From: Nocardia gamkensis NBRC 108242
GTDB taxonomy: Bacteria; Actinomycetota; Actinomycetes; Mycobacteriales; Mycobacteriaceae
DNA: 55,760 nt
Direction: 5' to 3'
Assembly: GCF_001612985.1 (NCBI RefSeq)
Contig: NZ_BDBM01000051.1
Location: 1 to 55,760, forward strand
Shown here: positions 23,040 through 30,950 of the stretch, piece after piece
Layout: every line of letters begins with the position of its first letter
Position numbering within the stretch: the stretch's first letter is position 1
The notes under the pieces: model-generated
Seen by the model: the letters and a program-made list of their open reading frames with translations, nothing else
What the model was told of the DNA's origin: nothing
Database searches by the model: none
Made by a program: the position numbers and the translations under genes

Positions 23040-24242
23040 GTGGGACAGATACTGGTACTCGGGGCGGGCGAATGCGGATTACCCCTCGCCCATCGTCTGC
23101 TGCGTGGTGGCCGGGCCGTCACGCTGGTGACCGATCGGGACGCCGATGCGGTGCTCACCGGCACGGTGACCAGCACCCAGGTCAAGTTCCCGCCGACGCT
23201 CGACCTCGAATCGGACCTCGGCCTCGGCTTCTGGCGCTCGAGCGCCCCGAACATCGAAGGCATCCGGTTCACCATGGCCGTCGACCGGGCGACGGTGGTG
23301 ACCTGGGCCGGACGATTCACCCGCCCCGCGCAGAGCGTGGATCAGCGGACGGTGTTCGCGCGCTGGCTCGGCGAGTTCCTGGCCGCGGGCGGCGACCTGC
23401 GCATCGCCGAGCCCTCGGTGGCCGAACTCGACCGGGCCGCCGCCGACTACGCCCTGACCGTGGTGACCCGCGCCGGTCGCGACCTCGCCGGCTGCTTCGA
23501 GGCCGATCCGGCGTGGCCCACGCCCGCCGCCGCGCTGCGGCGGCTCGCCGTGCTGTACCTGGACGGTGTCGAGCCGGACCCGGAGGGCCTCGGCTCCTAC
23601 ACCGCGCTACCCGAGCACGGTGAAGTGATCTCCTATCCCGGCCTCACCGGACGGCCGGGGCAGGAACGCCGCTGCGAGATCTTGCTTTTCGAGGCGCGGC
23701 CGGGCGGCGCGCTGGACGTATTCGACCAGCACGGCACGCCGGCACAGCGCTGGTCACTGGCCAGGCGACTGCTGGAGGCGCACCTGCCCGCCGAACTCGC
23801 CGAGCGCTACCGGCACGCGGAACCGACCGACGCCGGGGCCACGCTGGTAGGGGCGGTGACCCCGGTCATGCGCCGTCCGGTGGGCACCCTCCCCTCGGGA
23901 CGGCCGGTGCTGGGCGGAGGCGACGTCGTCTGCCGGATGGATCCCGGTGGCGCGCAGGGCGCCAACAACGCCGTGCACTGCGCGATCCGCTACGGCGAGG
24001 CGATCCTGCACGACCCGGACGGCCCCTATGACCGCGCGTGGATGGAATGGGCGGCCGCGCCGTGGCTGACGGCTGTGGCGCACCCCGCCGCGCGGTGGAC
24101 GGCGACGGTGCTCGATCCGCCCCCTGCCATGCAGGAGATGATGCTCGCCGCCCGGGACGAACCGGCCCTGGCCGACGCCTTCGCCGACACCTTCGCGCGA
24201 CCGGCGAACCTCGCCCGGCTCGCACCGAAAGTGCCGTCCTGA
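23040..24242 (+). CDS. Styrene-monooxygenase-like FAD-dependent oxygenase (StyA family)
   Basis: 400 residues. The N-terminus carries a FAD Rossmann motif, VLGAGECGLPLAHRL (GxGxxG), and a later GGGDVVCRMDPGGAQGANN segment fits the FAD-binding GD motif. The overall layout matches StyA-type two-component monooxygenases with the StyA substrate-binding domain, which epoxidise or hydroxylate hydrophobic substrates using FADH2 from a partner reductase. No reductase gene is adjacent. The GTG start at 23040 has GGAAGG eight bases upstream and gives a compact N-terminus. It ends 14 bp from the convergent P450 gene. Confidence 0.8.
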   Translation: MGQILVLGAGECGLPLAHRLLRGGRAVTLVTDRDADAVLTGTVTSTQVKFPPTLDLESDLGLGFWRSSAPNIEGIRFTMAVDRATVVTWAGRFTRPAQSVDQRTVFARWLGEFLAAGGDLRIAEPSVAELDRAAADYALTVVTRAGRDLAGCFEADPAWPTPAAALRRLAVLYLDGVEPDPEGLGSYTALPEHGEVISYPGLTGRPGQERRCEILLFEARPGGALDVFDQHGTPAQRWSLARRLLEAHLPAELAERYRHAEPTDAGATLVGAVTPVMRRPVGTLPSGRPVLGGGDVVCRMDPGGAQGANNAVHCAIRYGEAILHDPDGPYDRAWMEWAAAPWLTAVAHPAARWTATVLDPPPAMQEMMLAARDEPALADAFADTFARPANLARLAPKVPS

Positions 24243-24256
24243 CCGATTACCGGATC

Positions 24257-25528
24257 TCAGGATCGCCAGGGCTGCGTTGCCGGGAAGACAACCGGCAGTG
24301 CGGCCAGGGCACGGTGGAAAGGCCCTGGCCGCCACGTCAATTCGCGCACGGGCACGGCGGGCCGCAATTCCGGCAGCGCGTCCAGCAGCTGGTCGACCGC
24401 ATCCTGGGCGATGAGATAGGCCGGGCTGCGGGCGGGGCACGCGTGCGGTCCGGCGCCCCACGCCAGATGCGACCGGTTGCCGCTGTGGTTGTGCCCGCTG
24501 ATCGCCGGGTCGTTGTTGCAGGCGGCGAAACTGATGACGACCGGTTGGTGGGCGGGCAGCCAGAAGTCATCGATCAGGATGGGCTGGCGCGGATAGGTGA
24601 CCGAGAAATTGGCCATCGGCGGGTCGGTGAACAACACCTCGTCCAGCGCGTCGCGAGTGGACAGGCTGCCGCCGAGGACGTCGCCACCGAACCGGTCGTC
24701 GGTGAGAATCAGCAGCAAGGTGTTGACGATCAGATTCTGCAGCGGTTCGATTCCCGCGCCGTAGAGCACGACGAGCTGGTGGATCACCTCCGCGTCGTCC
24801 AGGCCGGCCGGATGCCGCAGCAGTCGTGTGGTGATGTCCCGGCCCGGCTCGGCGCGCTTCAGCTCGATCAGCCGCAGCAGGGCGGTGCCGAGCATGCGGT
24901 TGCCCTCCTCGGCGTCCACGCCGTCGAATACGGCGGCGGTCGCGACGGCGACCTCTCGCCCGATCTCCGGCGGGCAGCCCAGCAGGGCGTTGATCACCTC
25001 GAAGGCCAGCGGAAGGGCGTACTGGGACACCAGATCGGCGCTGCCCGCCGTGCCGAAGGCGTCGATCAGCCCGGCCGCGATCCGCTCCACCGTTTCGTGC
25101 AAGGCGTGCAGGTCGACGGCGTTGATGCTCGCGGTGTTGACCTGCCGGTAGCGCGCGTGCGCCTCGCCCACGCTGCGCATGGCGTTGGGGCGCCACTCCA
25201 GCACCGGCAGCACCGGGCAGTCGGCGGGGACGGTCGCCTGCCAGGCGCGCGGGTCGGCGGGAAAGTGCTGCGGGTCGTGCATGATTCGCACGGCGGTGTG
25301 GTAGCTGAGCACCAACGTCGCGGGCACGCCGGGGGCCAGCTCGACCGGCGCCATCGACCCGTAGCGGGCCCGCATGTCCCGGTAGGCGCGATGCGGATCG
25401 GTCGCGAATTCCGGCGAATACAGCGGTATCCGCTCGATCCGGTGGTCGATGGGCGAACCGTGGTGTGCGCCGGATTCGTTGATGGTCCGGTCGAGATCTC
25501 GGGGCGTGGTCAAACGCGTGACTCCCAC
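24257..25528 (-). CDS. Cytochrome P450
   Basis: About 423 residues. The heme-binding region reads HLAWGAGPHACPARSPAYLIA, a variant of FGxGxHxCxG with the Cys ligand in HACPA. Upstream, LVVLYGAGIEPLQNLI lies where the I-helix is expected, with an unusual G-I-E-P in place of the usual AGxDT/AGxET. That altered proton-relay region may mean a non-standard reaction. The start is uncertain: GTG at 25528 fits the expected N-terminus but has a weak ribosome site. It is convergent with the StyA-like gene; together they may be a small oxidative pair. No ferredoxin gene is adjacent. Confidence 0.88.
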   Translation of the reverse strand: MGVTRLTTPRDLDRTINESGAHHGSPIDHRIERIPLYSPEFATDPHRAYRDMRARYGSMAPVELAPGVPATLVLSYHTAVRIMHDPQHFPADPRAWQATVPADCPVLPVLEWRPNAMRSVGEAHARYRQVNTASINAVDLHALHETVERIAAGLIDAFGTAGSADLVSQYALPLAFEVINALLGCPPEIGREVAVATAAVFDGVDAEEGNRMLGTALLRLIELKRAEPGRDITTRLLRHPAGLDDAEVIHQLVVLYGAGIEPLQNLIVNTLLLILTDDRFGGDVLGGSLSTRDALDEVLFTDPPMANFSVTYPRQPILIDDFWLPAHQPVVISFAACNNDPAISGHNHSGNRSHLAWGAGPHACPARSPAYLIAQDAVDQLLDALPELRPAVPVRELTWRPGPFHRALAALPVVFPATQPWRS

Positions 25529-25972
25529 AGTAGAAGCGTTTTCGGCGAGCGCGGATGAGCGAACTCGGCGCGGATCGTCGCGACGCCGTCGTTCGGTCCA
25601 TGCGGTGCACCGCTGGGCCGCGTCTTCTCGACGGTGCAGCGGCTCGCCACACAGGATGGTCGCGTAGGTAGGGTCCGGACATCGGTAGTGGCGGCCTGCC
25701 TGCGGCGATGCGATCACTCGTCCGCGCGGCATCCGCCCTCTCACCGGCCACGGTCACCGGCAGCCGCGCGCGGCTTCGTCCGCGCTCCCGAACCCGTTGG
25801 TGATGCTGAACATTCGCTGAAGGCGGTCGGGCCGGTCGAGCGGTCGGGTGCGCTGTGAGATACAGGCCGCGTGCTCGCATCGCCGGGAGCACAAGCACTT
25901 CCACGCGCGGAGGGCTGGTGTATAACTTCCATCGGCCCGGTCGACTCCACCGACAAGCGATAGCGAGACACG

Positions 25973-26368
25973 ATGCACGGTTACCTGAATCAGGTGTCCC
26001 AAGGCACGACCCCCTCCGGCTATCCGACGCGTGAGCCCGAGACCCACGCGGTCGCACCGCCCCGCCCGGCGGATCTCGTCGTCAGCGCACTGTTGTGGTT
26101 CCTGCCCGCGACGCTGGCCGCGATGTCGACCATCCTCGCGCCGTGGTTCCTGATGGCGGGGGGCATCTGCGCGTCCAAGCCCGAGTGCCGGGTCGACACC
26201 AGCGCGGGCGTGTGGATCATGGTCGGGGGCGGGATCGTGGGATTCGCCGTGGGGGTGCTGCTCTCGAGTATGGCGGCCCGGCAGGGGCGGGCGTTGTTCC
26301 CCGGCGCGCTCGTAGGTGCGGTGCTGGTCGTGCTGGCCTGGTTCGCCGCCTCGTTCCTCATGGGCTGA
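25973..26368 (+). CDS. Small membrane protein of unknown function
   Basis: 131 residues. A polar N-terminus of about 30 residues is followed by three predicted membrane helices: around LLWFLPATLAAMSTILAPWF, VWIMVGGGIVGFAVGVLL and ALVGAVLVVLAWFAASFLMG. Two cysteines (ICASKPEC) lie in the first loop and could form a disulphide. The family is not recognised. It stands alone upstream of the TPP riboswitch and has no evident operon partner. Confidence 0.7.
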   Translation: MHGYLNQVSQGTTPSGYPTREPETHAVAPPRPADLVVSALLWFLPATLAAMSTILAPWFLMAGGICASKPECRVDTSAGVWIMVGGGIVGFAVGVLLSSMAARQGRALFPGALVGAVLVVLAWFAASFLMG

Positions 26369-26462
26369 AACGCCGGGCGGCCGGATGAACGTCCGCCCCG
26401 GCTCTTCTCCCCCGGCAAGGAAAATTGGCGCGGGTGTACTATTCGCCGGAATCACCCCACCG

Positions 26463-26550
26463 CGGGAGCTCGGGTACGGCCGGGCTGAGAGGGCGAACCG
26501 CACGCGTCGCCGACCGCATGAACCTGTCCGGGTAATGCCGGCGTAGGGAG
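26463..26550 (+). promoter_or_regulatory. TPP riboswitch (THI element) upstream of cytX
   Basis: The two universally conserved TPP-aptamer segments are present in the right order and spacing: GGGCTGAGAGGG (CTGAGA at 26485-26490), and TGAACCTGTCCGGGTAATGC continuing to GCGTAGGGAG (26519-26550). The 3' end of the aptamer (GGGAG) is also the purine-rich ribosome site for the transporter ATG at 26563. TPP binding would therefore mask translation initiation. This is a direct sequence match to a well-known element. Confidence 0.95.
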
Positions 26551-26562
26551 AGCGTTTCCTTC

Positions 26563-27927
26563 ATGTCGTCATCGACCCGCGCGAACGCGCACGAAGCCCC
26601 CCTGACCCTCGACCAGCCCGCACCGAAAGTGCTCTCGTTCTGGGACCAGAGTGCGTTCTGGGCCAATCTCGGCGTCAGCCTCTTCGCCTTCTCCGGGGCG
26701 TACACGGTGCTCGCGCCGAACGCAGAGGGGGCCGCGCAGCTCTCGATCGCGGCCGGAATCCTGGCGACCGTCCTGGGCACCCTGGTCGGCGCGGCGATGC
26801 TCGGCGCCGCGGCACTGACAGGTGCGCGCACAGGACAACCCGCGATGGTCCTGCTGCGCGGGCTGTTCGGCGCGAAGCTCAGCTATCTGCCCACCGCGCT
26901 CAACATCGCTCAGTTGATCGGCTGGGGAACGTTCGAGCTGATCGTCATCGGTGACGCGGCCGAGGAACTGTTCGGCGGCGGCCCGCACTGGCTCTACGTG
27001 GTGGCCGCGGGGGTACTGACGACGGTACTCACGATCTGGCCGCTCGGCTCGGTGCGGTTGCTGCGCAGATTCGTCACCGCCGGCGTCGTGATCGCCCTTG
27101 TCTGGTTCTACGCGCAGTTCTTGCGCGCCGGTCTGCCCGATCTGCGGGCGAACCCGGGCCCGAGCGGGGGCGGCCCGTTCGGCGTCGACTGGAACCTCTT
27201 CTGGGTTGCCACCGATGCCGCCTTGGCCGTCTCCATCTCGTGGGTGCCGGTCGCCGCCGACTACACCCGGCACGCCCGCTCCGGTCGCTCGGCGTTCGGC
27301 GCGGCAGGCGGGGCGTACGCGCTCACCCAGATCATCGCCTACGTCCTCGGCCTGTTCGCGCTGGCGCTCGCGACCGGGGAAGGCGGACCGTACGCGCCTT
27401 TCCTGCACGTGAGCCTCGGTGCGGTGTTCTTCTTCGTTTTCGTGCTGCGAGAGGCGGATCAGTCCTTCGCCAATGTCTATTCCACCGCCGTCTCGATTCA
27501 GAATCTCGCACCGCGCGTCGATCGCCGGGTGCTCTCGATCGGCCTCGGTGCCCTGATCACGATTCTGGCTCTGCGGTTGAACATGGCGAACTACTTCGGC
27601 TTCCTCGGGCTGATCGGCTCGGTGTTCGTGCCACTGCTCGGCGTGCTCGTCGCCGACTTCTTCTTGCGTGCCCGCCGCGAGTGGAACACCGCAGCGGACG
27701 CGCCCGCGCGCTGGGGCATGGTGGCCGCCTGGCTGAGCGGGTTCGCCGTATATCAACTGGTCAACCCGGGTGACGCCGGTGCGTGGACGAGATTCTGGGA
27801 CGGCGTTCGCCAGGTTGTGCACTTCACCGGGCAGGCGTGGATGAGCGCATCGCTGCTGTCGTTCCTGGCGGCGCTGGCGGTGGCCTGGCTGGTCGGCAAG
27901 GTGACGGCGAAGACCACATCGGCGTAG
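26563..27927 (+). CDS. cytX: Putative hydroxymethylpyrimidine transporter CytX (NCS1 family)
   Basis: 454 residues with about 12 membrane helices. The NCS1 signature regions are visible: SFWDQSAFWANLGVSLFAFS in the first helix and a conserved SWVPVAADYTRHAR segment in the middle. CytX transporters import the thiamine precursor hydroxymethylpyrimidine or related compounds. That assignment rests on the TPP riboswitch immediately upstream together with the family. The GGGAG ribosome site belongs to the riboswitch. No thiamine biosynthesis gene is adjacent, so this looks like a stand-alone salvage uptake gene. Confidence 0.88.
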   Translation: MSSSTRANAHEAPLTLDQPAPKVLSFWDQSAFWANLGVSLFAFSGAYTVLAPNAEGAAQLSIAAGILATVLGTLVGAAMLGAAALTGARTGQPAMVLLRGLFGAKLSYLPTALNIAQLIGWGTFELIVIGDAAEELFGGGPHWLYVVAAGVLTTVLTIWPLGSVRLLRRFVTAGVVIALVWFYAQFLRAGLPDLRANPGPSGGGPFGVDWNLFWVATDAALAVSISWVPVAADYTRHARSGRSAFGAAGGAYALTQIIAYVLGLFALALATGEGGPYAPFLHVSLGAVFFFVFVLREADQSFANVYSTAVSIQNLAPRVDRRVLSIGLGALITILALRLNMANYFGFLGLIGSVFVPLLGVLVADFFLRARREWNTAADAPARWGMVAAWLSGFAVYQLVNPGDAGAWTRFWDGVRQVVHFTGQAWMSASLLSFLAALAVAWLVGKVTAKTTSA

Positions 27928-27948
27928 TGAATTTGCCACCATGGAGAG

Positions 27949-28776
27949 ATGGGCCGGATCAGGATCGGTACGTCGGGCTGGGTCTACCCGCCGTGGCGCG
28001 GAACGTTCTACCCCCGGGGCCTCGCGCACAAGCGCGAATTGGCCTATCTGTCGGAGCGACTCGACAGCGTCGAGATCAACGGCTCGTTCTATTCGTTGCA
28101 GCGCCCGTCCAGTTACCAGAGGTGGGCGGAGCAGACGCCGGACGACTTCCTGTTCGCGGTGAAGGGCAGCCGCTTCATCACACACATGAAGCGGCTGCGC
28201 GACGGTGACGAACTGCTGGCGAACTTCCTCGCGTCCGGCCCGCTGGCGCTCGGGCCCAAACTGGGCCCGATTCTCTGGCAGCTGCCCCCGACCTTCCGCT
28301 TCGACGCCGACGTACTGGACGGCTTCCTGTCCCGGCTCCCCCGCAGCACCGAGCAGGCCGCCGAGATCGCGCGGCGCCACGATCACCGCGTCGACCCCGC
28401 GCACACCAGCACCGATGCCGACCGGCCGGTGCGGCATGCCCTGGAAATCCGGCACGACAGCTTCCTGACCCCGGCGTTCACCGATCTGCTGACCCGTCAC
28501 AACGTGGCCCTCGTCGTCGCCGACGCCGCGGGAAAGTATCCGCTGCTCGAAGAGGTCACCGCCGACTTCGTCTACATCCGGTTGCACGGGCACGACGAGC
28601 TCTACGTCAGCGGATACACCGACGAGGGCTTGGACATGTGGGCGGAGAAGATTCGTTCGTGGGCGGGATCGTGCGACGTCTACACCTATTTCGACAACGA
28701 CGCGAAGGTGCGGGCGCCCCGCGACGCGATGGCGTTGCGCGAGCGCCTGGAACCGGTCGTCCGGCCCGCGGGGTGA
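27949..28776 (+). CDS. DUF72 family protein (TIM-barrel, unknown function)
   Basis: 275 residues. The N-terminus IRIGTSGWVYPPWRGTFYP is the DUF72 hallmark, followed by VEINGSFYSLQRPSSYQRWA and YIRLHGHDELYVSGY, and YTYFDNDAKVRAP near the end. DUF72 proteins form a TIM-barrel-like fold of unknown biochemical role, sometimes linked to nucleic-acid or metal chemistry. It follows cytX by 21 bp but is unlikely to be related to thiamine. Its stop overlaps the start of the next gene by three bases. Confidence 0.9.
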   Translation: MGRIRIGTSGWVYPPWRGTFYPRGLAHKRELAYLSERLDSVEINGSFYSLQRPSSYQRWAEQTPDDFLFAVKGSRFITHMKRLRDGDELLANFLASGPLALGPKLGPILWQLPPTFRFDADVLDGFLSRLPRSTEQAAEIARRHDHRVDPAHTSTDADRPVRHALEIRHDSFLTPAFTDLLTRHNVALVVADAAGKYPLLEEVTADFVYIRLHGHDELYVSGYTDEGLDMWAEKIRSWAGSCDVYTYFDNDAKVRAPRDAMALRERLEPVVRPAG

Positions 28777-29270
28777 GGCCGGTGCGGCAGGTCGCGGTCT
28801 GCGGACCGAGAGAGTGCACGCGGCGGGAAGCGGAGTGGGCGCGCGCGGTCGGCGGGCTCTTGGCGCGAGCGGGGGTGACCGTGCTGTGCGGTGGCGGTAC
28901 CGGCGTGATGGCCGCGGTCGCCGCCGGCACCGCCGAGGCCGGTGGGCTCGTGATCGGCGTGCGTCCGGACACCGATCGCGGCGCGGTGTGTCCCGGATTG
29001 TCGGCGGTGCTGTTCACGAACATGGGTGAGGCGCGCAACGCGATCCTCGTCGAGTCGGCGGACGCGGTGATCGTCATCGGCGGCTCGTGGGGCACGCTGT
29101 CGGAGGTCGCGCTCGCGCGGCGGCGCGGCGGGATTCCGGTGGTCTCCCTGGGCGGTTGGGAGATTCGCGACGTGAACGGGCGACCGGTGGCTGCCACGGT
29201 GGTCGCGGCCGACCCGGCAGACGCGGTGCGCCGGGCGCTGGACGGGATCGCGCAGGCCGAGCAGACCTGA
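28773..29270 (+). CDS. LOG-like / TIGR00725-type Rossmann protein
   Basis: 165 residues. The motif LCGGGTGVMAAVAAG near the N-terminus and IGGSWGTLSEVALARRRG later correspond to the GGGxxGxM and PGGxGTxxE motifs of lysine-decarboxylase-like/LOG nucleotide-binding proteins. LOG enzymes hydrolyse nucleoside 5'-monophosphates such as cytokinin ribotides. In this subgroup the exact activity is not established. The GTG at 28773 overlaps the stop of the DUF72 gene (GTGA), so the two are probably co-translated. A second GTG nine bases on is an alternative start. Confidence 0.8.
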   Translation: MRPVRQVAVCGPRECTRREAEWARAVGGLLARAGVTVLCGGGTGVMAAVAAGTAEAGGLVIGVRPDTDRGAVCPGLSAVLFTNMGEARNAILVESADAVIVIGGSWGTLSEVALARRRGGIPVVSLGGWEIRDVNGRPVAATVVAADPADAVRRALDGIAQAEQT

Positions 29271-29379
29271 TTCGGTCGCGACGAGATCCTCCTACGCCCT
29301 CCGATTACCCTCCGCCACAGTTATTTCGGCATGCCGCTGCCCGGATATGGTCTGACACAAACCTTTCCGATCAGGCAAT

Positions 29380-29396
29380 CTTGCGTGCCATGCAAG
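29380..29396. promoter_or_regulatory. Inverted repeat CTTGC-N7-GCAAG upstream of the hydrolase
   Basis: A 5-bp inverted repeat with a 7-bp spacer, embedded in AT-richer sequence, 73 bases before the alpha/beta hydrolase start. The spacing suits a dimeric repressor site. No regulator gene is adjacent. Confidence 0.3.
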
Positions 29397-29469
29397 TTTC
29401 GTTACGGTGGAGACGCCGGTCATCCGGGATGCACTGCGGCAACTGTCCCTTCTTCCAGGAGCATTTCCG

Positions 29470-30303
29470 ATGGACGCACCGTCCCAGCACACCCTCGCCG
29501 TCCCCGGCGCCACCCTCTACTACGAGGTCCGCGGCGCCGGACCGCTGTTGTTGCTGATCCCCGGCGGCAACGGCGACGCAGGGACTTTCGACGGCATCGC
29601 CGAACGTCTCGCCGACCGCTACCGCGTGGTCTCCTACGACCGGCGCGGTTTCACCCGCAGCCCCCTCGACGGACCGCCGGACGATCGCGTGGTCACCGAC
29701 GGCCTCGACGCCGCGGCGCTGCTCACGCACCTGACCGACCAGCCTGCCCACGTGCTCGGCAGCAGCTCGGGCGCGATCGTGGCACTCGAATTGCTGCGCG
29801 CCCGGCCGGAACTGGTGCGCACGCTCGTCGCGCACGAACCACCGCTGGCCACGCTGCTGCCCGATGCCGAGAAATGGTTGACCTTCCTGGACTGCATCCA
29901 CCAACAGAGCAGGAGCGAGGGCACGTCCGCGGCCATGGCGGCGTTCGCCAAGGGGATCGGTCTGCGGATCGCGCCGCCTCCGCCGGGCGGGCAGCTGCCG
30001 CCGCAAGCCGTCGATATGGTGCGGAGGATCCAGCGCAACCTGGTGTTCTGGATGGAGCACGAGCTGAGGCAGTACCCCCGCTACACCCCGGATCTCGCGG
30101 CGTTGCGCGCGTCGGCGGACCGCCTGGTGCTCGGGGTCGGGCGCGAATCGCGAGGCACCTTCCCGGCACTCCCGAACGCCGCGCTCGCGAAGGAACTCGG
30201 GCTGGACCTCGTCGAGTTCGCGGGCGATCACGTCGGTTACCGCAGCGCACCCGACGAGTTCGCCGCCCGGCTCGACTCGATCCTCACCCGCGACGACCGG
30301 TGA
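29470..30303 (+). CDS. Alpha/beta-hydrolase fold protein
   Basis: 277 residues. The N-terminal strand region leads to an HG-like oxyanion segment (LLLIPGGNGDAGTF, with PGG in place of HG). The nucleophile elbow is GSSSG with Ser99, YDRRGFTRSP is the usual RGxGxS-like loop, and the C-terminal AGDHVGYRS holds the likely catalytic His. The substrate is unknown; esterase, lactonase and epoxide-hydrolase-like roles are all possible. AGGAG sits nine bases before the ATG. It is convergent with the toxin-antitoxin pair. Confidence 0.85.
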   Translation: MDAPSQHTLAVPGATLYYEVRGAGPLLLLIPGGNGDAGTFDGIAERLADRYRVVSYDRRGFTRSPLDGPPDDRVVTDGLDAAALLTHLTDQPAHVLGSSSGAIVALELLRARPELVRTLVAHEPPLATLLPDAEKWLTFLDCIHQQSRSEGTSAAMAAFAKGIGLRIAPPPPGGQLPPQAVDMVRRIQRNLVFWMEHELRQYPRYTPDLAALRASADRLVLGVGRESRGTFPALPNAALAKELGLDLVEFAGDHVGYRSAPDEFAARLDSILTRDDR

Positions 30304-30321
30304 CGCCGTCGCGGCGGCAGG

Positions 30322-30645
30322 TCAGGCCGACTGCCGCAGCGGATGCAGGGCAGCCAGTGCCCGCAGGGCGTCGGCGCGCGAAATGGGCTGATCGTTCTCC
30401 AGGGCGGCCAGCTCCAGTTCGATCCAGTCGCGAATGAGTGCGGACATGGTCACGTTGCGCTGCTCGGCGGCCTTCTTGACGCGCTGGTGCAGATCCAGCG
30501 GGATGCGCAGCGACGTGGTGACGGTGACCGTGTCCTCGGCGCGCAGCGGCGGGGGCAGCTCGGCCGGGTCGACGGGCGCGTCGCTGTATTCCAGACCGGA
30601 CAGGAAGTCCCGGACGTCCTCGGGTTTCGTCGGATAGTCAGTCAT
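30322..30645 (-). CDS. Ribbon-helix-helix antitoxin of a type II toxin-antitoxin pair
   Basis: 107 residues. The middle part, TVTTSLRIPLDLHQRVKKAA followed by NVTMSALIRDWIE (~43-75), is a ribbon-helix-helix DNA-binding domain of the CopG/omega type. The acidic Pro-rich N-terminus and the C-terminal tail may wrap the toxin. The start lies eight bases inside the end of the upstream toxin gene, so the two are co-translated. The toxin-first order suits BrnTA-like systems. A palindrome at 30927-30940 in front of the operon is the likely autoregulatory operator. Confidence 0.75.
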   Translation of the reverse strand: MTDYPTKPEDVRDFLSGLEYSDAPVDPAELPPPLRAEDTVTVTTSLRIPLDLHQRVKKAAEQRNVTMSALIRDWIELELAALENDQPISRADALRALAALHPLRQSA

Positions 30646-30916
30646 CGGCGTGCTCCCAACGCTCGAGTTCGGCCACCTGGGCTTCGGTCATCTCGACCGC
30701 GCCCAGGATGTCCCACTGCCAGCCTTCGGTGCGGCGGACAGCGACGATGAGCGGCCGGCCCGTCTCGGTTCGGCCCCACACCGTCAGGACCGCGAGTTCG
30801 TTCCGGCCACGCGCCCGCCGAGGCCATCGGCGGGTGCCCATGAGCACCTGCAGCACTTCGCGAGGGTCGATCCCCACCAGCGACAACAGTGCCCACTCAG
30901 GCCAGTTATAACCCAC
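30638..30916 (-). CDS. Probable BrnT-like toxin of the toxin-antitoxin pair
   Basis: 92 residues, starting with GTG at 30916. The protein alternates short beta strands with charged segments (IDPREVLQVLMGTRRWPRRA, LAVLTVWGRTETGRPLIVAV, WQWDILGAVEMT), as expected for a small RelE/BrnT-fold ribonuclease toxin. It overlaps the downstream ribbon-helix-helix gene by eight bases. The operon is preceded by a 14-bp palindrome. Toxic activity and the exact family are inferred from size, order and partner. A search against BrnT and other actinobacterial families would decide. Confidence 0.65.
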   Translation of the reverse strand: MGYNWPEWALLSLVGIDPREVLQVLMGTRRWPRRARGRNELAVLTVWGRTETGRPLIVAVRRTEGWQWDILGAVEMTEAQVAELERWEHADD

Positions 30917-30926
30917 GATCAGCGAT

Positions 30927-30940
30927 AATACAAGTGTATT
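30927..30940. promoter_or_regulatory. Operator palindrome of the toxin-antitoxin operon
   Basis: AATACA-AG-TGTATT, two perfect 6-bp arms around a 2-bp centre, ends 11 bases before the toxin start codon. It overlaps the likely -10 region, read on the minus strand as CTTGTATTATCG. This is the expected site for ribbon-helix-helix autorepression. Confidence 0.65.
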
Positions 30941-30950
30941 GCACGGGAGT

